A stretch of 64,000 nucleotides of DNA, from assembly GCA_016291905.1 (NCBI GenBank), contig JAEEZS010000040.1, positions 24,764-88,763 on the forward strand, given 5' to 3'. The stretch's first letter is position 1; every line of letters starts with the position of its first letter. The stretch comes from Bacteroidaceae bacterium (GTDB taxonomy: Bacteria; Bacteroidota; Bacteroidia; Bacteroidales; Bacteroidaceae). A program made the translations under genes and the position numbers. The notes under the pieces were generated by a model, which saw only the letters and a program-made list of their open reading frames with translations, did not search any database and was not told the DNA's origin. Below, piece by piece: positions 1 to 8,671 of the stretch.

Positions 1-32
1 TCAGTCGTGCAAGGAAAAACGGAAAAAACCTT

Positions 33-40
33 TATCTTTG
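33..40 (+). promoter_or_regulatory. Bacteroidetes -7 box for the GH105 gene
   Basis: TATCTTTG matches the Bacteroidetes TAnnTTTG -7 consensus and lies 22 nt before the ATG at 63. The -33 region is partly off the window edge logic but TTG-like sequence upstream is weak. Confidence 0.6.
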
Positions 41-62
41 CCGCAAACAAACATTTTACCCG

Positions 63-1232
63 ATGAAAAGGCACATTTTCCTACTCTTTGCCGCCGTGCT
101 CGCTTGGGGCGCATCGTCCGCCCAGTCGTTGCCTACACAGCGCGAAATCCTCGACCAACTGTTGAAGGTCAATCGCTATTTCATGGACTCCGTCCCCGAC
201 CCTGGCGCACCCACCTTCGGCGGGGGCAAGGAGCGCACCAGCAACCTCTGGACGCGCGCCGTCTATTACGAAGGTCTCATGGCGTTGCAGGGCATCTACC
301 CCGACGAGCGTTTCTTCGACTACACGATGGCCTGGGGCAACGCCCACCAGTGGCGTCCGCGCGGCAGCAACACCACCCATAATGCCGACAACCAATGCTG
401 TTTTCAGACGTACCTCGATATGTACGAGCTGACGCAGGACCCCCGCATGATGACCAACGTGAAACTCACCCTCGATGCCTGCGTCAACAACCCACAGACC
501 AATGACTGGTGGTGGATCGACGCTATCCAGATGGCCATGCCCGCCTATGCCAAGATGGGGCGCATTACGGGCGATGCACGCTATTGGGACAAGATGATGG
601 CCTACTACCGCTACACCCGCGACGTGCACGGAGGCCAAGGGATGTTCAACGTCAAGGACGGCCTCTGGTGGCGCGACCACGACTACGACGCCCCCTATAC
701 CGAGCCTAACGGCGAGGACTGCTACTGGAGCCGCGGCAACGGCTGGGTGCTGGCTGCCTTGGTGCGCGTGATGAACGAGCTGCCCGAGAGCCACCCCTAC
801 TTCAAGGCCTGCCTCCGCGACTTCAAGGCCATGTGCCGTGCCCTGAAGGCTGTGCAACGTGAGGACGGTTTCTGGAACGCCAGCCTCCACGACCCCACCC
901 ACTTCGGCGGTAAGGAGACCACCGGCACCTCGCTCTTCGTCTATGGCATGGCGTGGGGCATCCGTCGCGGGTTCCTGAAGGAGCGGGACTACCTGCCCGT
1001 CGTGGCTCGTGCCTGGCACGGGCTGGTGACCGAGGCTGTCCACCCCAACGGCTTCCTCGGCTATGTGCAGGGCACGGGCAAAGACCCCTCGGCCGGCCAG
1101 CCTGTCACCTACGACCGTGTGCCCGACTTCGAAGACTACGGCACGGGCTGCTTCCTCCTGGCGGGCACGGAGCTCTACCGCCTTCGTGCCGACGAGATCC
1201 CCTTTGAACAAGTTCCCCGTACTATCCGATAA
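63..1232 (+). CDS. GH105/GH88-type unsaturated uronyl hydrolase, secreted
   Basis: A 389-residue protein with a cleavable signal peptide (about residues 1-20, ending near SSAQS). The rest has the (alpha/alpha)6-barrel signatures of family GH105, which removes unsaturated galacturonyl or glucuronyl residues left by polysaccharide lyases, for example on rhamnogalacturonan. Visible signatures are the W-rich WWWIDAIQMA segment with the likely catalytic Asp153, and the WSRGNGWV motif near residue 223. Length fits the family (about 370-400). It stands 12 nt before a secreted esterase, so the two probably form an operon acting on decorated pectin or a similar acidic glycan in the periplasm. Family assignment is firm; the exact substrate is inferred. 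Confidence 0.9.
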   Translation: MKRHIFLLFAAVLAWGASSAQSLPTQREILDQLLKVNRYFMDSVPDPGAPTFGGGKERTSNLWTRAVYYEGLMALQGIYPDERFFDYTMAWGNAHQWRPRGSNTTHNADNQCCFQTYLDMYELTQDPRMMTNVKLTLDACVNNPQTNDWWWIDAIQMAMPAYAKMGRITGDARYWDKMMAYYRYTRDVHGGQGMFNVKDGLWWRDHDYDAPYTEPNGEDCYWSRGNGWVLAALVRVMNELPESHPYFKACLRDFKAMCRALKAVQREDGFWNASLHDPTHFGGKETTGTSLFVYGMAWGIRRGFLKERDYLPVVARAWHGLVTEAVHPNGFLGYVQGTGKDPSAGQPVTYDRVPDFEDYGTGCFLLAGTELYRLRADEIPFEQVPRTIR

Positions 1233-1244
1233 TCCATAGAAAAG

Positions 1245-2111
1245 ATGAAAGACAACCTTTTACATTGTCTCTTTGCGAAGTGGCGTGTTGCTGCTTTGTT
1301 GTTGTTGCTGTTGCTGTTCGTGCCGTTGCGTGCTGCCACCGTGCAGCATCTCACCATGCCCTGCAAGCTGCTCCAGGGTATCTCCGAGCGCGAATACGTC
1401 GTCTGCCTGCCGGACGGCTACAATCCCCAGGCCGAGAGGCCCTATCCTGTGCTCTACCTGCTGCACGGCGGAGGAGGCTCGTGCGACGAGTGGGAGGTGC
1501 AATGCCGCCTGAGCGAGGCTGTGGACAGCCTCACCCGTGCCGGAGCGCTCGGCGACGGCGTGGTGGTCATCTGTGCCGAGGGCAACAAGAACAACATGAT
1601 GTACTTCGACGTTCCCTGGTGGACGTACGAGACCTATTTCTTTGACGAGCTGATTCCCTACATGGAGCGGACCTACCGCATCCGTACCGACAAGGCGGGG
1701 CGCGCCATTGCGGGCTTCTCGATGGGCGGAGGCGGCGCCACGGTCTATGGCGTCCATCATCCTGACAAGTTCGCCTTTGTCTATTCCATCAGCGGCTACC
1801 AGCGCCGTCAGCCCCTGGAGTTCCTCCGCAACGACCCCTCGGCCGAATGGCGTCAGACAGCCATCGAGGACAACAACCCCATCCCTCGCATCCTCGACGG
1901 CACGGATGCCGAGGTGGAGGCTTGGCGTCAGGTGGAGTGGAATGTCGCCGTGGGTGACCAGGACTTCACCCTCGAGGCGAACATGGACTTGGTGAAGGCC
2001 CTCCGTGCGCGTGGCATCCGTCCTCACATGACAGTAACGGCCGGCGACCATAACTCCTATTTCGTCCGTCCCCACATGATTCGCGCCCTTCAGAAGGCAG
2101 CCCACCTCTGA
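1245..2111 (+). CDS. Secreted alpha/beta-hydrolase esterase (esterase D / CE1-like)
   Basis: A 288-residue protein with a hydrophobic signal segment (about residues 14-30, cut near LRAAT). It resembles the esterase D/FrmB and carbohydrate esterase 1 group. The nucleophile elbow GFSMGG puts the catalytic Ser at 159; Asp238 or Asp240 (VGDQDF) and His269 (GDHNSYF) are good candidates for the rest of the triad. An LLHGGGG segment near residue 73 would form the oxyanion loop. Position 12 nt behind the GH105 gene suggests it removes acyl groups (acetyl or feruloyl) from the same plant glycan. An S-formylglutathione hydrolase role is unlikely because the protein is exported. Confidence 0.85.
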   Translation: MKDNLLHCLFAKWRVAALLLLLLLFVPLRAATVQHLTMPCKLLQGISEREYVVCLPDGYNPQAERPYPVLYLLHGGGGSCDEWEVQCRLSEAVDSLTRAGALGDGVVVICAEGNKNNMMYFDVPWWTYETYFFDELIPYMERTYRIRTDKAGRAIAGFSMGGGGATVYGVHHPDKFAFVYSISGYQRRQPLEFLRNDPSAEWRQTAIEDNNPIPRILDGTDAEVEAWRQVEWNVAVGDQDFTLEANMDLVKALRARGIRPHMTVTAGDHNSYFVRPHMIRALQKAAHL

Positions 2112-2162
2112 AACCGTTGCGCAAGTTTTGGCAGCCCGTCCACTTTCAATTTCTGCTCCCAC

Positions 2163-2351
2163 AGCCCTTAACGCTACGTTCGTAGCCCATTGGGCTGTAC
2201 GCTCAGCCCAATGGGCTGACGGAATAGCCCAAGCATCTGACAGCTCAGCCCAAGGGGCTAGTGGCGTAGAAGCTGCTTCTGCAAAATCAAAAGGGCCTTC
2301 TGCAAAATCAAAAGGGCCTTCTACGGAATTAGAAGCTGATTCTACAGAGAT
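2163..2351. repeat. Nine-unit 21-bp periodic array of 13-nt dyads with 8-nt spacers
   Basis: Units start at 2163, 2184, 2205, 2226, 2247, 2268, 2289, 2310 and 2331, an exact 21-nt pitch. Each is a 13-nt word followed by 8 nt. Three words are perfect dyads with a single central base: AGCCCATTGGGCT, AGCCCAATGGGCT and AGAAGCTGCTTCT. Four more pair at five of six positions; two units (2163 and 2226) are degenerate. The words change along the array (AGCCCA type to AGAAGC/AAAAGG type) while the geometry stays. Starts 51 nt after the esterase stop codon. Confidence 0.85.
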
Positions 2352-2526
2352 TGTAGCCCCTTTTATTGTTGAGCCGACGTGGACTCGGAAGCAGGGTTCT
2401 TTGTCCGATGAAAGGTGAAAAACTGTAACCTCTCGAACGTTGGGGGCGTCATTCTCTTCTTTTGACGTGAAGGCTGACGACCCTCGAACCCTCGATTCCT
2501 ATAAGAAACTCCTCTCTGCTGAACGG

Positions 2527-2755
2527 TTTCCTTTTTGGGTTGTCAGCCGGAAAGGATTCTTTTTGTTGTCTGCTTACAATTTGAAAGCCTTTTTTGGGGT
2601 CAAACGTAGTGCGTTTTTGGTGGCACGTAGTGCGTTTGTGTGCTAACGCAGTCTATTCTTGAGAGAACGTAGTCCGTCCTTGGTAGAACGTCAAGCGAAA
2701 AACTGTAAGCGTAGGGTAGGAGGGCGCCCTCGCGGCTGACAACCCAAAAAGGAAA
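2527..2755. repeat. 23-bp perfect inverted repeat pair flanking a 21-bp periodic array
   Basis: The 23 bases at 2527-2549 recur as an exact reverse complement at 2733-2755, with a few further matching bases outside. The DNA between them holds the array at 2603-2699. No terminal target duplication was seen, so there is no proof of mobility. Confidence 0.75.
2603..2699. repeat. Five-unit 21-bp periodic array, AACG..CGTT type
   Basis: The word AACGTAGTGCGTT or a variant begins at 2603, 2624, 2645, 2666 and 2687, each 13 nt with an 8-nt spacer. The outer bases pair as AACG with CGTT in the best unit (2603); later units are more diverged. Pitch is the same as in the 2163-2351 array but the word is unrelated. 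Confidence 0.75.
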
Positions 2756-2937
2756 TCGCTCAGCAAACGCCACTTCTACCGTTAAAACAACCCTTCGCAA
2801 GCCGTCACGAAAACCTTGATTGCTTCCCTCTGCCCACCCTCGGCAAAACCACTTACAGTTTTTCATGCCTATTCGTGCGAGGGCGTTTTCACCATACGCT
2901 TTTGGTGAACAAATGTTAAATTCCGGATAAAAATGGC

Positions 2938-2985
2938 TTTATTCCGCTACGAACTGTGTAGAACGGGTGTTCGTAGCGGAATAAA
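2938..2985. repeat. 17-bp perfect stem hairpin
   Basis: Arms 2938-2954 and 2969-2985 are exact reverse complements (key core CCGCTACGAAC / GTTCGTAGCGG) with a 14-nt loop. A T-rich run follows after several bases (TTGATTTTATC), so it might act as a weak plus-strand terminator, although it stands more than 800 nt after the nearest plus-strand gene. Confidence 0.55.
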
Positions 2986-3126
2986 GTTGATTTTATCTCT
3001 TTTTTTCGTTGTTATGTGGAGAATAGTTCGGTTAAAAATGATTTGCTTCGAAAGACGGCGCCATCTTTTTGAACATTAAAATGAACGTCTTTTATGCCAA
3101 CCTCACGTTAAACAATATACAAGGAA

Positions 3127-3160
3127 ACATAAAAGAGGGGCGCACCGTAGCGCGCCCCTC
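3127..3160 (-). terminator. Rho-independent terminator of the PEGA-BACON operon
   Basis: A 9-bp GC stem (GAGGGGCGC at 3135-3143 with GCGCCCCTC at 3152-3160) with an 8-nt loop. Read on the minus strand it is followed by TTTTATGTTTCC, placing it 31 nt after the BACON gene stop. Confidence 0.7.
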
Positions 3161-3190
3161 GGGGATTTGCAGATAAGATTTATATCTTAC

Positions 3191-5539
3191 TTATTTGCGG
3201 ATGAAGCTCTTGGTGTTGCTGGCCTTCACGTCGAAGAACGTGCGGGCATCATTCAGCGACTCAACCACCGACTTAATGCTCTTGGCGGGAGCCTCAGCTT
3301 GCTCAGCGGCCTTCAGCACAACGTTACAGGGTATGTAGTCGGCACCAAGATACGGTCCGTTTTCACCAACCATGAAAACGTTGATGAAACCATCAACAGC
3401 ATTTTCATCGTTGTAGGAATAGTTGACAAACTGGATGTCGCCATTCTCCTTGAAGCCGCCAACGAGCATAGCCTTATTGTAATAGTAACCCGTTTCGCTG
3501 CTGTAGGAATAGGCATAGACTTCATTGTCATACTTGTTCTTACCCATCACTTGGTCAGGCTGGAAGTAGAGCAGGCCACCGAAGAGGTTGAGCATGATGC
3601 CGGTGTCCTCAAGCTCATACTTGGAACCAAACAGACCTGTCATGCTGACGGTATTGTCGTCCACCTTGGTGAGGGTGACTTCTGCGGAGCCTTCCTTCTT
3701 GCCGTCGTCTAGGAACGTAGCGGTGTAGGTGCCAACATAAGCGTCAGCCCCAATGATGGGGTCTGTGCCCATCTGCGTTATTCTGACCGTATAGGTGCTT
3801 CCGCCAGCGGTAAAGGTTACCTCGCCCGTGCGCTCAGCGATAGAGGTGTTCAGCTCTGATGTCACTGTGAGCGTGGCATTACCCTCGCCCGAGGTGTTTG
3901 AGAGGGTGAGCCAGGCATCGCTGGTGGTGGCTGTCCACGATTGGTTGGAGGTTATCGTAACTGTCTCGCTTCCGCCCGCTGCTGAGTATGAGAGCGATTC
4001 GGGGGTGACGCTAAGAGTGGCACCCTCTTGCGAAATAGTGACAGTATAGGTTGTGGCGCCCGTCTGGAAGGCAACCGTGCCTGTGCGGCGGGTGATGGAG
4101 GTGTTCTCCTCGGCTGTCACATCGAGTGTGGCATCACCTGTGCCAGCATCGGCCGAGAGTGTGAGCCATGCATCGGAGGTGGTGACCGTCCAAGGCTGGT
4201 TGGCCGTTATGGAAAGCGTTTCACTACTGCCCGCTGCGGGGAAGTTGACGGATGTCGGCATGAGGGAGAAGTGGAGCGTCATCTTTCCGACGGGACGGAC
4301 GCTGAGGCCCTGGTATCGGCTGAAGGCATGGGGATGGCCGGCATCGTCGAAGTACAGGCCGCAGCCTTGGTCAGGGACAGAGAATAGCGTGGAGGCCCAG
4401 AAGTAACCGTTCAGGCCGGCACGGTCGAAGCCAGACTCGGTGTAGAGGCCTGCTGCGGGAAGGAAGATGGAGTTGCCATTGCGTGTGCTGGTGACTTTGT
4501 ACCCTTCGCAATGGCCATTGTTGTTAATCGGCGTCCATGTGCAGTTGTCGGTATTGCAGAGTTCCTCCCACTCGGCATAGGTGGGCATGCGCCAGCAACC
4601 GCCCCAGTTGACGACGGCAGCATCGTCGGAGGGAAGGAGTTCCGAAAGGTTATCGACGATGCCGTAGTCGTTCCTATTATTATACTTGGTGAGGGACTGC
4701 ATGCTGCCATCGCTCCACTTGTAGTTGGCCCAAGTGTAGGAATTCTTCTTTGCAGTTTCGCCCCAGGCAAAATAGTCGCCGTATTCCTCGGGCGTGGTGG
4801 CACCCACGTTGCACGTTGCCCAGAGTAATCCCGAGGGAAGGGCAAGATCGACGTAGGCATGGCCGTTCAGATCGGGCTTCGCCTGCTGGAGAAGGGTAAT
4901 GGAAACGGTCAGGGTGCCGCTTGTAAGTGTGAGCGTCTCCCAACGTAAGACGGCGGTTTCGTTCTCTGCCGCAGTTACCGTCAAGGTTCCCTCGCCCGTG
5001 CCGGAGGCTGGGGAAACGGAGAAGGCCGACTCGGATTTAGTCGTAGCCGTCCAATTCCCGTTGGTAGAGATTTGCACCTGCTGCGCGCCTCCATCGGAAG
5101 GGAAGGTGAGCGTCTGAACATCTGTGGAGAGGAACGGTTCTACACCCTCCTGTCTAACAGTCAGGGTGGCGGTTTTTCCTCTGGTCTTGAAAGAGATCGT
5201 CTCTGTGCGGCTTTCGAGCGAGGTGTTTTCTGCCACAAGGATGTGGATAACGGAAGTAGGGCTGTCGTCTCCCGAATGGGTTGGCAGAGTTATCCAGGAG
5301 TCGTTGGTGGTTGCTGTCCAGGAAAGGCTTCGGGTTAGTTCAAGTGTTATATCTTCTTCACCACCTTCGGCGGGGAAAGAGAGTTCGCCTGGGGATACGG
5401 AGATGGAGTACTCGGGCTCGATGTAGTCCTGAGAGAGGATGGCGTTATCGATGATGCCCTCTTCGCAGGCAGCAAAAAGGACGGCGAGGACGGACAGAAG
5501 AAGGAGGGAACGGGACTTGTTCATCATAGCAGTTTTCAT
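3191..5539 (-). CDS. BACON- and FISUMP-domain surface lipoprotein
   Basis: A 782-residue predicted lipoprotein with lipobox LFAAC (Cys25). Residues about 45-215 hold two BACON-like Ig domains (SWTATTNDSWI and NWTATTKS motifs). About 225-425 is a FISUMP-type domain (VDLALPSGLLWATCNVGA, WGGCWRMPT, LSVRPV). Two more BACON repeats lie at about 430-600 (PWTVTTSDAWLTLS, SWTATTSDAWLTLS). The last 180 residues are not recognised. BACON domains are thought to bind carbohydrate or mucin. The ATG overlaps the stop of the upstream PEGA gene (ATGA), implying translational coupling; the ATGs at codons 5 and 6 are alternative starts. Confidence 0.85.
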   Translation of the reverse strand: MKTAMMNKSRSLLLLSVLAVLFAACEEGIIDNAILSQDYIEPEYSISVSPGELSFPAEGGEEDITLELTRSLSWTATTNDSWITLPTHSGDDSPTSVIHILVAENTSLESRTETISFKTRGKTATLTVRQEGVEPFLSTDVQTLTFPSDGGAQQVQISTNGNWTATTKSESAFSVSPASGTGEGTLTVTAAENETAVLRWETLTLTSGTLTVSITLLQQAKPDLNGHAYVDLALPSGLLWATCNVGATTPEEYGDYFAWGETAKKNSYTWANYKWSDGSMQSLTKYNNRNDYGIVDNLSELLPSDDAAVVNWGGCWRMPTYAEWEELCNTDNCTWTPINNNGHCEGYKVTSTRNGNSIFLPAAGLYTESGFDRAGLNGYFWASTLFSVPDQGCGLYFDDAGHPHAFSRYQGLSVRPVGKMTLHFSLMPTSVNFPAAGSSETLSITANQPWTVTTSDAWLTLSADAGTGDATLDVTAEENTSITRRTGTVAFQTGATTYTVTISQEGATLSVTPESLSYSAAGGSETVTITSNQSWTATTSDAWLTLSNTSGEGNATLTVTSELNTSIAERTGEVTFTAGGSTYTVRITQMGTDPIIGADAYVGTYTATFLDDGKKEGSAEVTLTKVDDNTVSMTGLFGSKYELEDTGIMLNLFGGLLYFQPDQVMGKNKYDNEVYAYSYSSETGYYYNKAMLVGGFKENGDIQFVNYSYNDENAVDGFINVFMVGENGPYLGADYIPCNVVLKAAEQAEAPAKSIKSVVESLNDARTFFDVKASNTKSFIRK

Positions 5540-7248
5540 TTAGCGGAGAACAGGTTTATCCAGAGGCCGACGGAGAGGTAGAAGCCGTTGTTCCAGCGAT
5601 TGATGTCGGACGAGGCTCGGCCTATATCTTGTGAGATTTTACCCCGACTGAGGGGAAGGTTGTACTGTGGGGTGATGTGGATGCCCAGCCTTTGGTTGAA
5701 GGCAACCTCTGTGCGTAGGGCTGCAACGCCGGAGAGGACATAGGTGGTCTGGGTGTAGGGACTGCCCGAGCTGCTTTTGATGGTATAGGCGGAAACGCCT
5801 ACGCGCGGGGTCAGCCGCAGGAATCGCGCCACAGGGATGCCGTAACCGATGTGCCCGCTCGTAATAAACGAGGAACTGTAGGATTGGGTGAAGGTGCTCT
5901 CGGCGAATCCCTCGTTGTCCAAAATCGTCCATTCGACAGGGACGGGGGAGTTTGTTCCGCCAAAGGGGATGCCGAATGAGGCTTCGATGTTGAATCCCGA
6001 CAGGTAGCCGCCCAACGAGGCTCCGGCTGCAAGGGGGGCTCCTATCTGAAGGTCTGCGCCGGCATAGAGAGAAAGCGGAGAGAACAGACGGGCGTTAGAA
6101 GCCTTCCCCGCTTGAAGGGGTGACTTGTCCTTCTGCTTCTCCTGCCGGGCTCCCTTCCCTTCAGGGGAGGGCTGGGAAGAGGCTTTGAGTGTCGCGGAGG
6201 CTGTGGCAATCTTGCCCTCCTCGATGGTGACCTCGACGGTCTGGCTCTCATAACCCTCCTTGACAAAGCGTAGCGAGTGGGTTCCGACGGGGACGTTATT
6301 GATGACGCCGGGAGAGGTGCCGAGCTTAGTGTTGCCTAACCAGACCTCCACTTCAACGGGGCTGCTCTCGGCACGGAGGCGGCCAAAGATGGGCTCAGGG
6401 GCCTGAAGGGTGAGCGTGCGCTCCTCGTTCTCGGCGAGGGTGACGGTAGTGCGTTGTGTGCGGCAGCCAGCCTTACGAGTCTCGATGACATAGGATCCCG
6501 CAGGGAGTGCGCCCGTCCAACTACCTACGCTTTTCCGCTCGTTGTTCACCCAAATCTCGGCATCGGCCATGGGGGTGGTGAGCGTCAGGGAGGAGGCTGT
6601 AGATTGGAGGTTGATGGAGAGGGTCTGCGTCTCGTCGGAGGTGATGTTCAGCGTGCCGCTCTCGGGCTTGTAGCCCGGCGCCTCCACACGATAGGTGTGG
6701 GTGCCGTAGAGCAGGAATAGGGAGAGGGTGCCGTCGGGGCCTAACGCCCGCGCCTGGTCGTCCACAAAAACCATTGCCGTTGGGGGCGTCACCTTCAGCG
6801 CCACATAGCCTCCGCCGGCATCTTCCTCGATGATGGTCTTGACACGATTGGTGGTCAGTTCCAACTCGTAGGTGCGAGCCGCCTCGATGGGAATATCGAA
6901 GTAATAAGGCTCGGCAAGACGGCCCAACTTCTGGTGGTTGATGCTGATGCGCTGGACGCCGTGGGGGACATATACCCAAATCTCGCCTACCTGTTGTATC
7001 TGACGGACGATGCCCAGCATGCCGACGTCGAAGACAAATCCCGTTTCGGTGGTGATGACCTTGATGAGTGCAGCTGTTTCGCCATTCTGGTCAATCTCCT
7101 TCGTACCTTCCAGATTGGCGGTCAAGTCGGTGGGAAGGAGCTTGAAACTCTTTATGGAGATATTCTGGGCGTTTGCCCAGGTGAGGCAAAGGAGAAGGGA
7201 GAGGACAGCGAAAAGCCGCCGGAGGGAGGAGGGGAGGTGAGGATTCAT
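5536..7248 (-). CDS. PEGA-domain envelope protein with C-terminal barrel-like region
   Basis: 570 residues from the ATG at 7248, which gives a normal signal peptide (RLFAVLSLLLCLTWANA, cut before QN); the open frame extends to 7275 but that Met overlaps the -7 box. About residues 140-365 contain three successive PEGA-like repeats (PTAMVFVDDQ, ADAEIWVNNE, PVEVEVWLGN with GTHSLRFVKEGY). About 385-570 looks like alternating beta strands typical of an outer-membrane barrel. PEGA domains occur in surface-layer and envelope proteins of uncertain function. It is cotranscribed and overlaps by 4 nt with the BACON lipoprotein, so a cell-surface complex is plausible but inferred. Confidence 0.8.
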   Translation of the reverse strand: MNPHLPSSLRRLFAVLSLLLCLTWANAQNISIKSFKLLPTDLTANLEGTKEIDQNGETAALIKVITTETGFVFDVGMLGIVRQIQQVGEIWVYVPHGVQRISINHQKLGRLAEPYYFDIPIEAARTYELELTTNRVKTIIEEDAGGGYVALKVTPPTAMVFVDDQARALGPDGTLSLFLLYGTHTYRVEAPGYKPESGTLNITSDETQTLSINLQSTASSLTLTTPMADAEIWVNNERKSVGSWTGALPAGSYVIETRKAGCRTQRTTVTLAENEERTLTLQAPEPIFGRLRAESSPVEVEVWLGNTKLGTSPGVINNVPVGTHSLRFVKEGYESQTVEVTIEEGKIATASATLKASSQPSPEGKGARQEKQKDKSPLQAGKASNARLFSPLSLYAGADLQIGAPLAAGASLGGYLSGFNIEASFGIPFGGTNSPVPVEWTILDNEGFAESTFTQSYSSSFITSGHIGYGIPVARFLRLTPRVGVSAYTIKSSSGSPYTQTTYVLSGVAALRTEVAFNQRLGIHITPQYNLPLSRGKISQDIGRASSDINRWNNGFYLSVGLWINLFSAK

Positions 7249-7272
7249 GCTATTGATTTGCAAATTCGAGTG

Positions 7273-7280
7273 CAAATATA
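7273..7280 (-). promoter_or_regulatory. -7 box for the PEGA gene
   Basis: TATATTTG on the minus strand, 24 nt before the ATG at 7248. It supports the shorter start of the PEGA gene. Confidence 0.55.
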
Positions 7281-7332
7281 CATAAAATCCTATTACCGAC
7301 GTAAAAATCGGCGTTTTTTTCTTGTCCCGTGT

Positions 7333-8643
7333 TTACGGGTGGTCGGCGGCGAAGAGGCGGCAGCGGTCGGCGAGGAGGGGGTAGTGGTGCTCCTGCATGT
7401 TGCTGCAGCAGGCACGGATGCCCTGGCGAGTGCTGCCCGTGGTGCTGAGGACGATGCCCGTGATGCCGTAGTAGAGCAGTTCGCGCAGCAGCTCGCCACC
7501 CTCCATGCCACAATAGCCGATGGTGAAGAAGAGGCCGTCGGAAACGGGCTCGTCCTGGTCGCGGTCGTAAACGACGCTGAAGCCGTAGGGGAGCATAATC
7601 TCCTTGATGCGGGCCGTGCGGCGGGCATATTCGCGGACGTCGTCAACAAAGCGGTATTCGCCGTCGGTGGCAGCACGCATCATGGCGGCCATGGCGCATT
7701 GGGCGCTGTGGCTGACACCCGACGAGAGGGTGTAGAGCATGTTGTAGGCATAGACGGCGCCGAAGCGGCTGATGCCGTAGCGGTCGGCCAAGGCGCGGTA
7801 GCTGCGGCGGAAGAGCGCGTCGGAGATGCAGGCCACGGCGATACGCTGGCCGGCGTAGGAGAACATCTTCGAGCCCGAGAGCATGAGGATGTAGTTGTCG
7901 GTGTAGCGGCTGACGGTGACCTGGAACGGCGGCTGGAAAGGACGTCCGAGCGGGCGGCGGAAGTCCATGGTCATGTAGGCGAGGTCTTCGATGACGATGA
8001 CGTCGTACTTCGTGGCGAGTTCGCCGATGACCTGCAGCTCGTCGTCCTTGAGGCACATCCACGAGGGGTTGTTGGGGTTGCTGTAGATGAGGCAGCAGAC
8101 GCGGCCAGAGGAGAGCACCTCCTCCAGCTTGGGACGCAGGGCGTCGGCGCCGCGGTAGTCGGCCACGTCGAACGAAACCGTCTTAGCGCCGATGACGGCA
8201 GCCTGCATCTTCTGGACGGGGAAGCCCGGGTCGATGTAGAGTATGGTGTCGCGCACGGGGTTGAGCTGCGTGCAGAGCATGAAGGCGGCAAAGACGCCCT
8301 GCATGGAACCCGTGGTGGGGATGCAGCCCTTGGGGGCGATGTCGGTGTCGATGAAGGCCTTGACGAAGCGCGAGGCTTCGGTCTTGAGCTCGTCGATGCC
8401 CTCGATGTTGGGATACTTGGAGGCGACGCCGCGACGCAGGGCGGCGATTTCGGCCTCGACGCCTACGGCCGAGGGCGGCAGGCCTGGGATACCCATCTCG
8501 AAGTGGATGTATTCCTGCCCCGTCTCCTGTTCCATGGTGCGGGCAATGGCGCCAATCTGGCGGATGGAGGCCTTGTTGAGGTCTTTAATCTCCATCTCCT
8601 GGAGGAGCTGGTCGATGCGGGTTTTGCTGAAGGGGGTGGTCAT
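7333..8643 (-). CDS. PLP-dependent class I aminotransferase (aromatic type, inferred)
   Basis: 436 residues, fold type I. The PLP lysine is in SGSKMFSYAGQR; YSNPNNPSW carries the conserved cofactor-contacting Asn-Pro; GSTRQGIRACC near the C-terminus carries the carboxylate-binding Arg. It is the last gene of the iorA-iorB-aminotransferase run, 28 nt behind iorB. That context points to interconversion of arylpyruvates with Phe, Tyr or Trp, so the product of the oxidoreductase is linked to amino acids. Substrate is inferred from context, not from sequence. Confidence 0.85.
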   Translation of the reverse strand: MTTPFSKTRIDQLLQEMEIKDLNKASIRQIGAIARTMEQETGQEYIHFEMGIPGLPPSAVGVEAEIAALRRGVASKYPNIEGIDELKTEASRFVKAFIDTDIAPKGCIPTTGSMQGVFAAFMLCTQLNPVRDTILYIDPGFPVQKMQAAVIGAKTVSFDVADYRGADALRPKLEEVLSSGRVCCLIYSNPNNPSWMCLKDDELQVIGELATKYDVIVIEDLAYMTMDFRRPLGRPFQPPFQVTVSRYTDNYILMLSGSKMFSYAGQRIAVACISDALFRRSYRALADRYGISRFGAVYAYNMLYTLSSGVSHSAQCAMAAMMRAATDGEYRFVDDVREYARRTARIKEIMLPYGFSVVYDRDQDEPVSDGLFFTIGYCGMEGGELLRELLYYGITGIVLSTTGSTRQGIRACCSNMQEHHYPLLADRCRLFAADHP

Positions 8644-8650
8644 TTGGGAA

Positions 8651-8671
8651 TTGATAATTGATAATTGATAA
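8651..8671. repeat. Three tandem TTGATAA heptamers
   Basis: TTGATAA occurs at 8651, 8658 and 8665 with a 7-nt period, filling nearly all of the gap between iorB and the aminotransferase gene. Function unknown; probably replication-slippage spacer. Confidence 0.6.

Larger units (their letters stand above)
2112..3126. other. Long non-coding stretch holding repeat arrays, no credible gene
   Basis: About 1 kb between the esterase and the BACON gene. Short open frames exist on both strands but none has a family signature or promoter. The stretch holds two 21-bp periodic arrays (2163-2351 and 2603-2699), a 23-bp inverted repeat pair around the second array, three copies of the 12-mer GAAAAACTGTAA (2417-2428, 2697-2708, and inverted at 2853-2864), and a 17-bp hairpin at 2938-2985. 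These are listed separately. Confidence 0.7.

Noticed and set aside
2163..2351. A CRISPR array
   Set aside because: Units are 21 nt with 8-nt spacers, far below CRISPR sizes, the repeated word is not constant, and no cas gene is near.
2128..2418. A 96-codon frame with repeated SAKSKGP
   Set aside because: The repeat comes from the 21-bp DNA array being a multiple of three; no promoter, signal or family. The DNA dyads explain the pattern better than a protein.
6934..8661. A 575-codon plus-strand frame spanning two minus-strand genes
   Set aside because: Covers the end of the PEGA gene region and the aminotransferase gene in antisense; both minus-strand proteins have clear motifs, this one has none.
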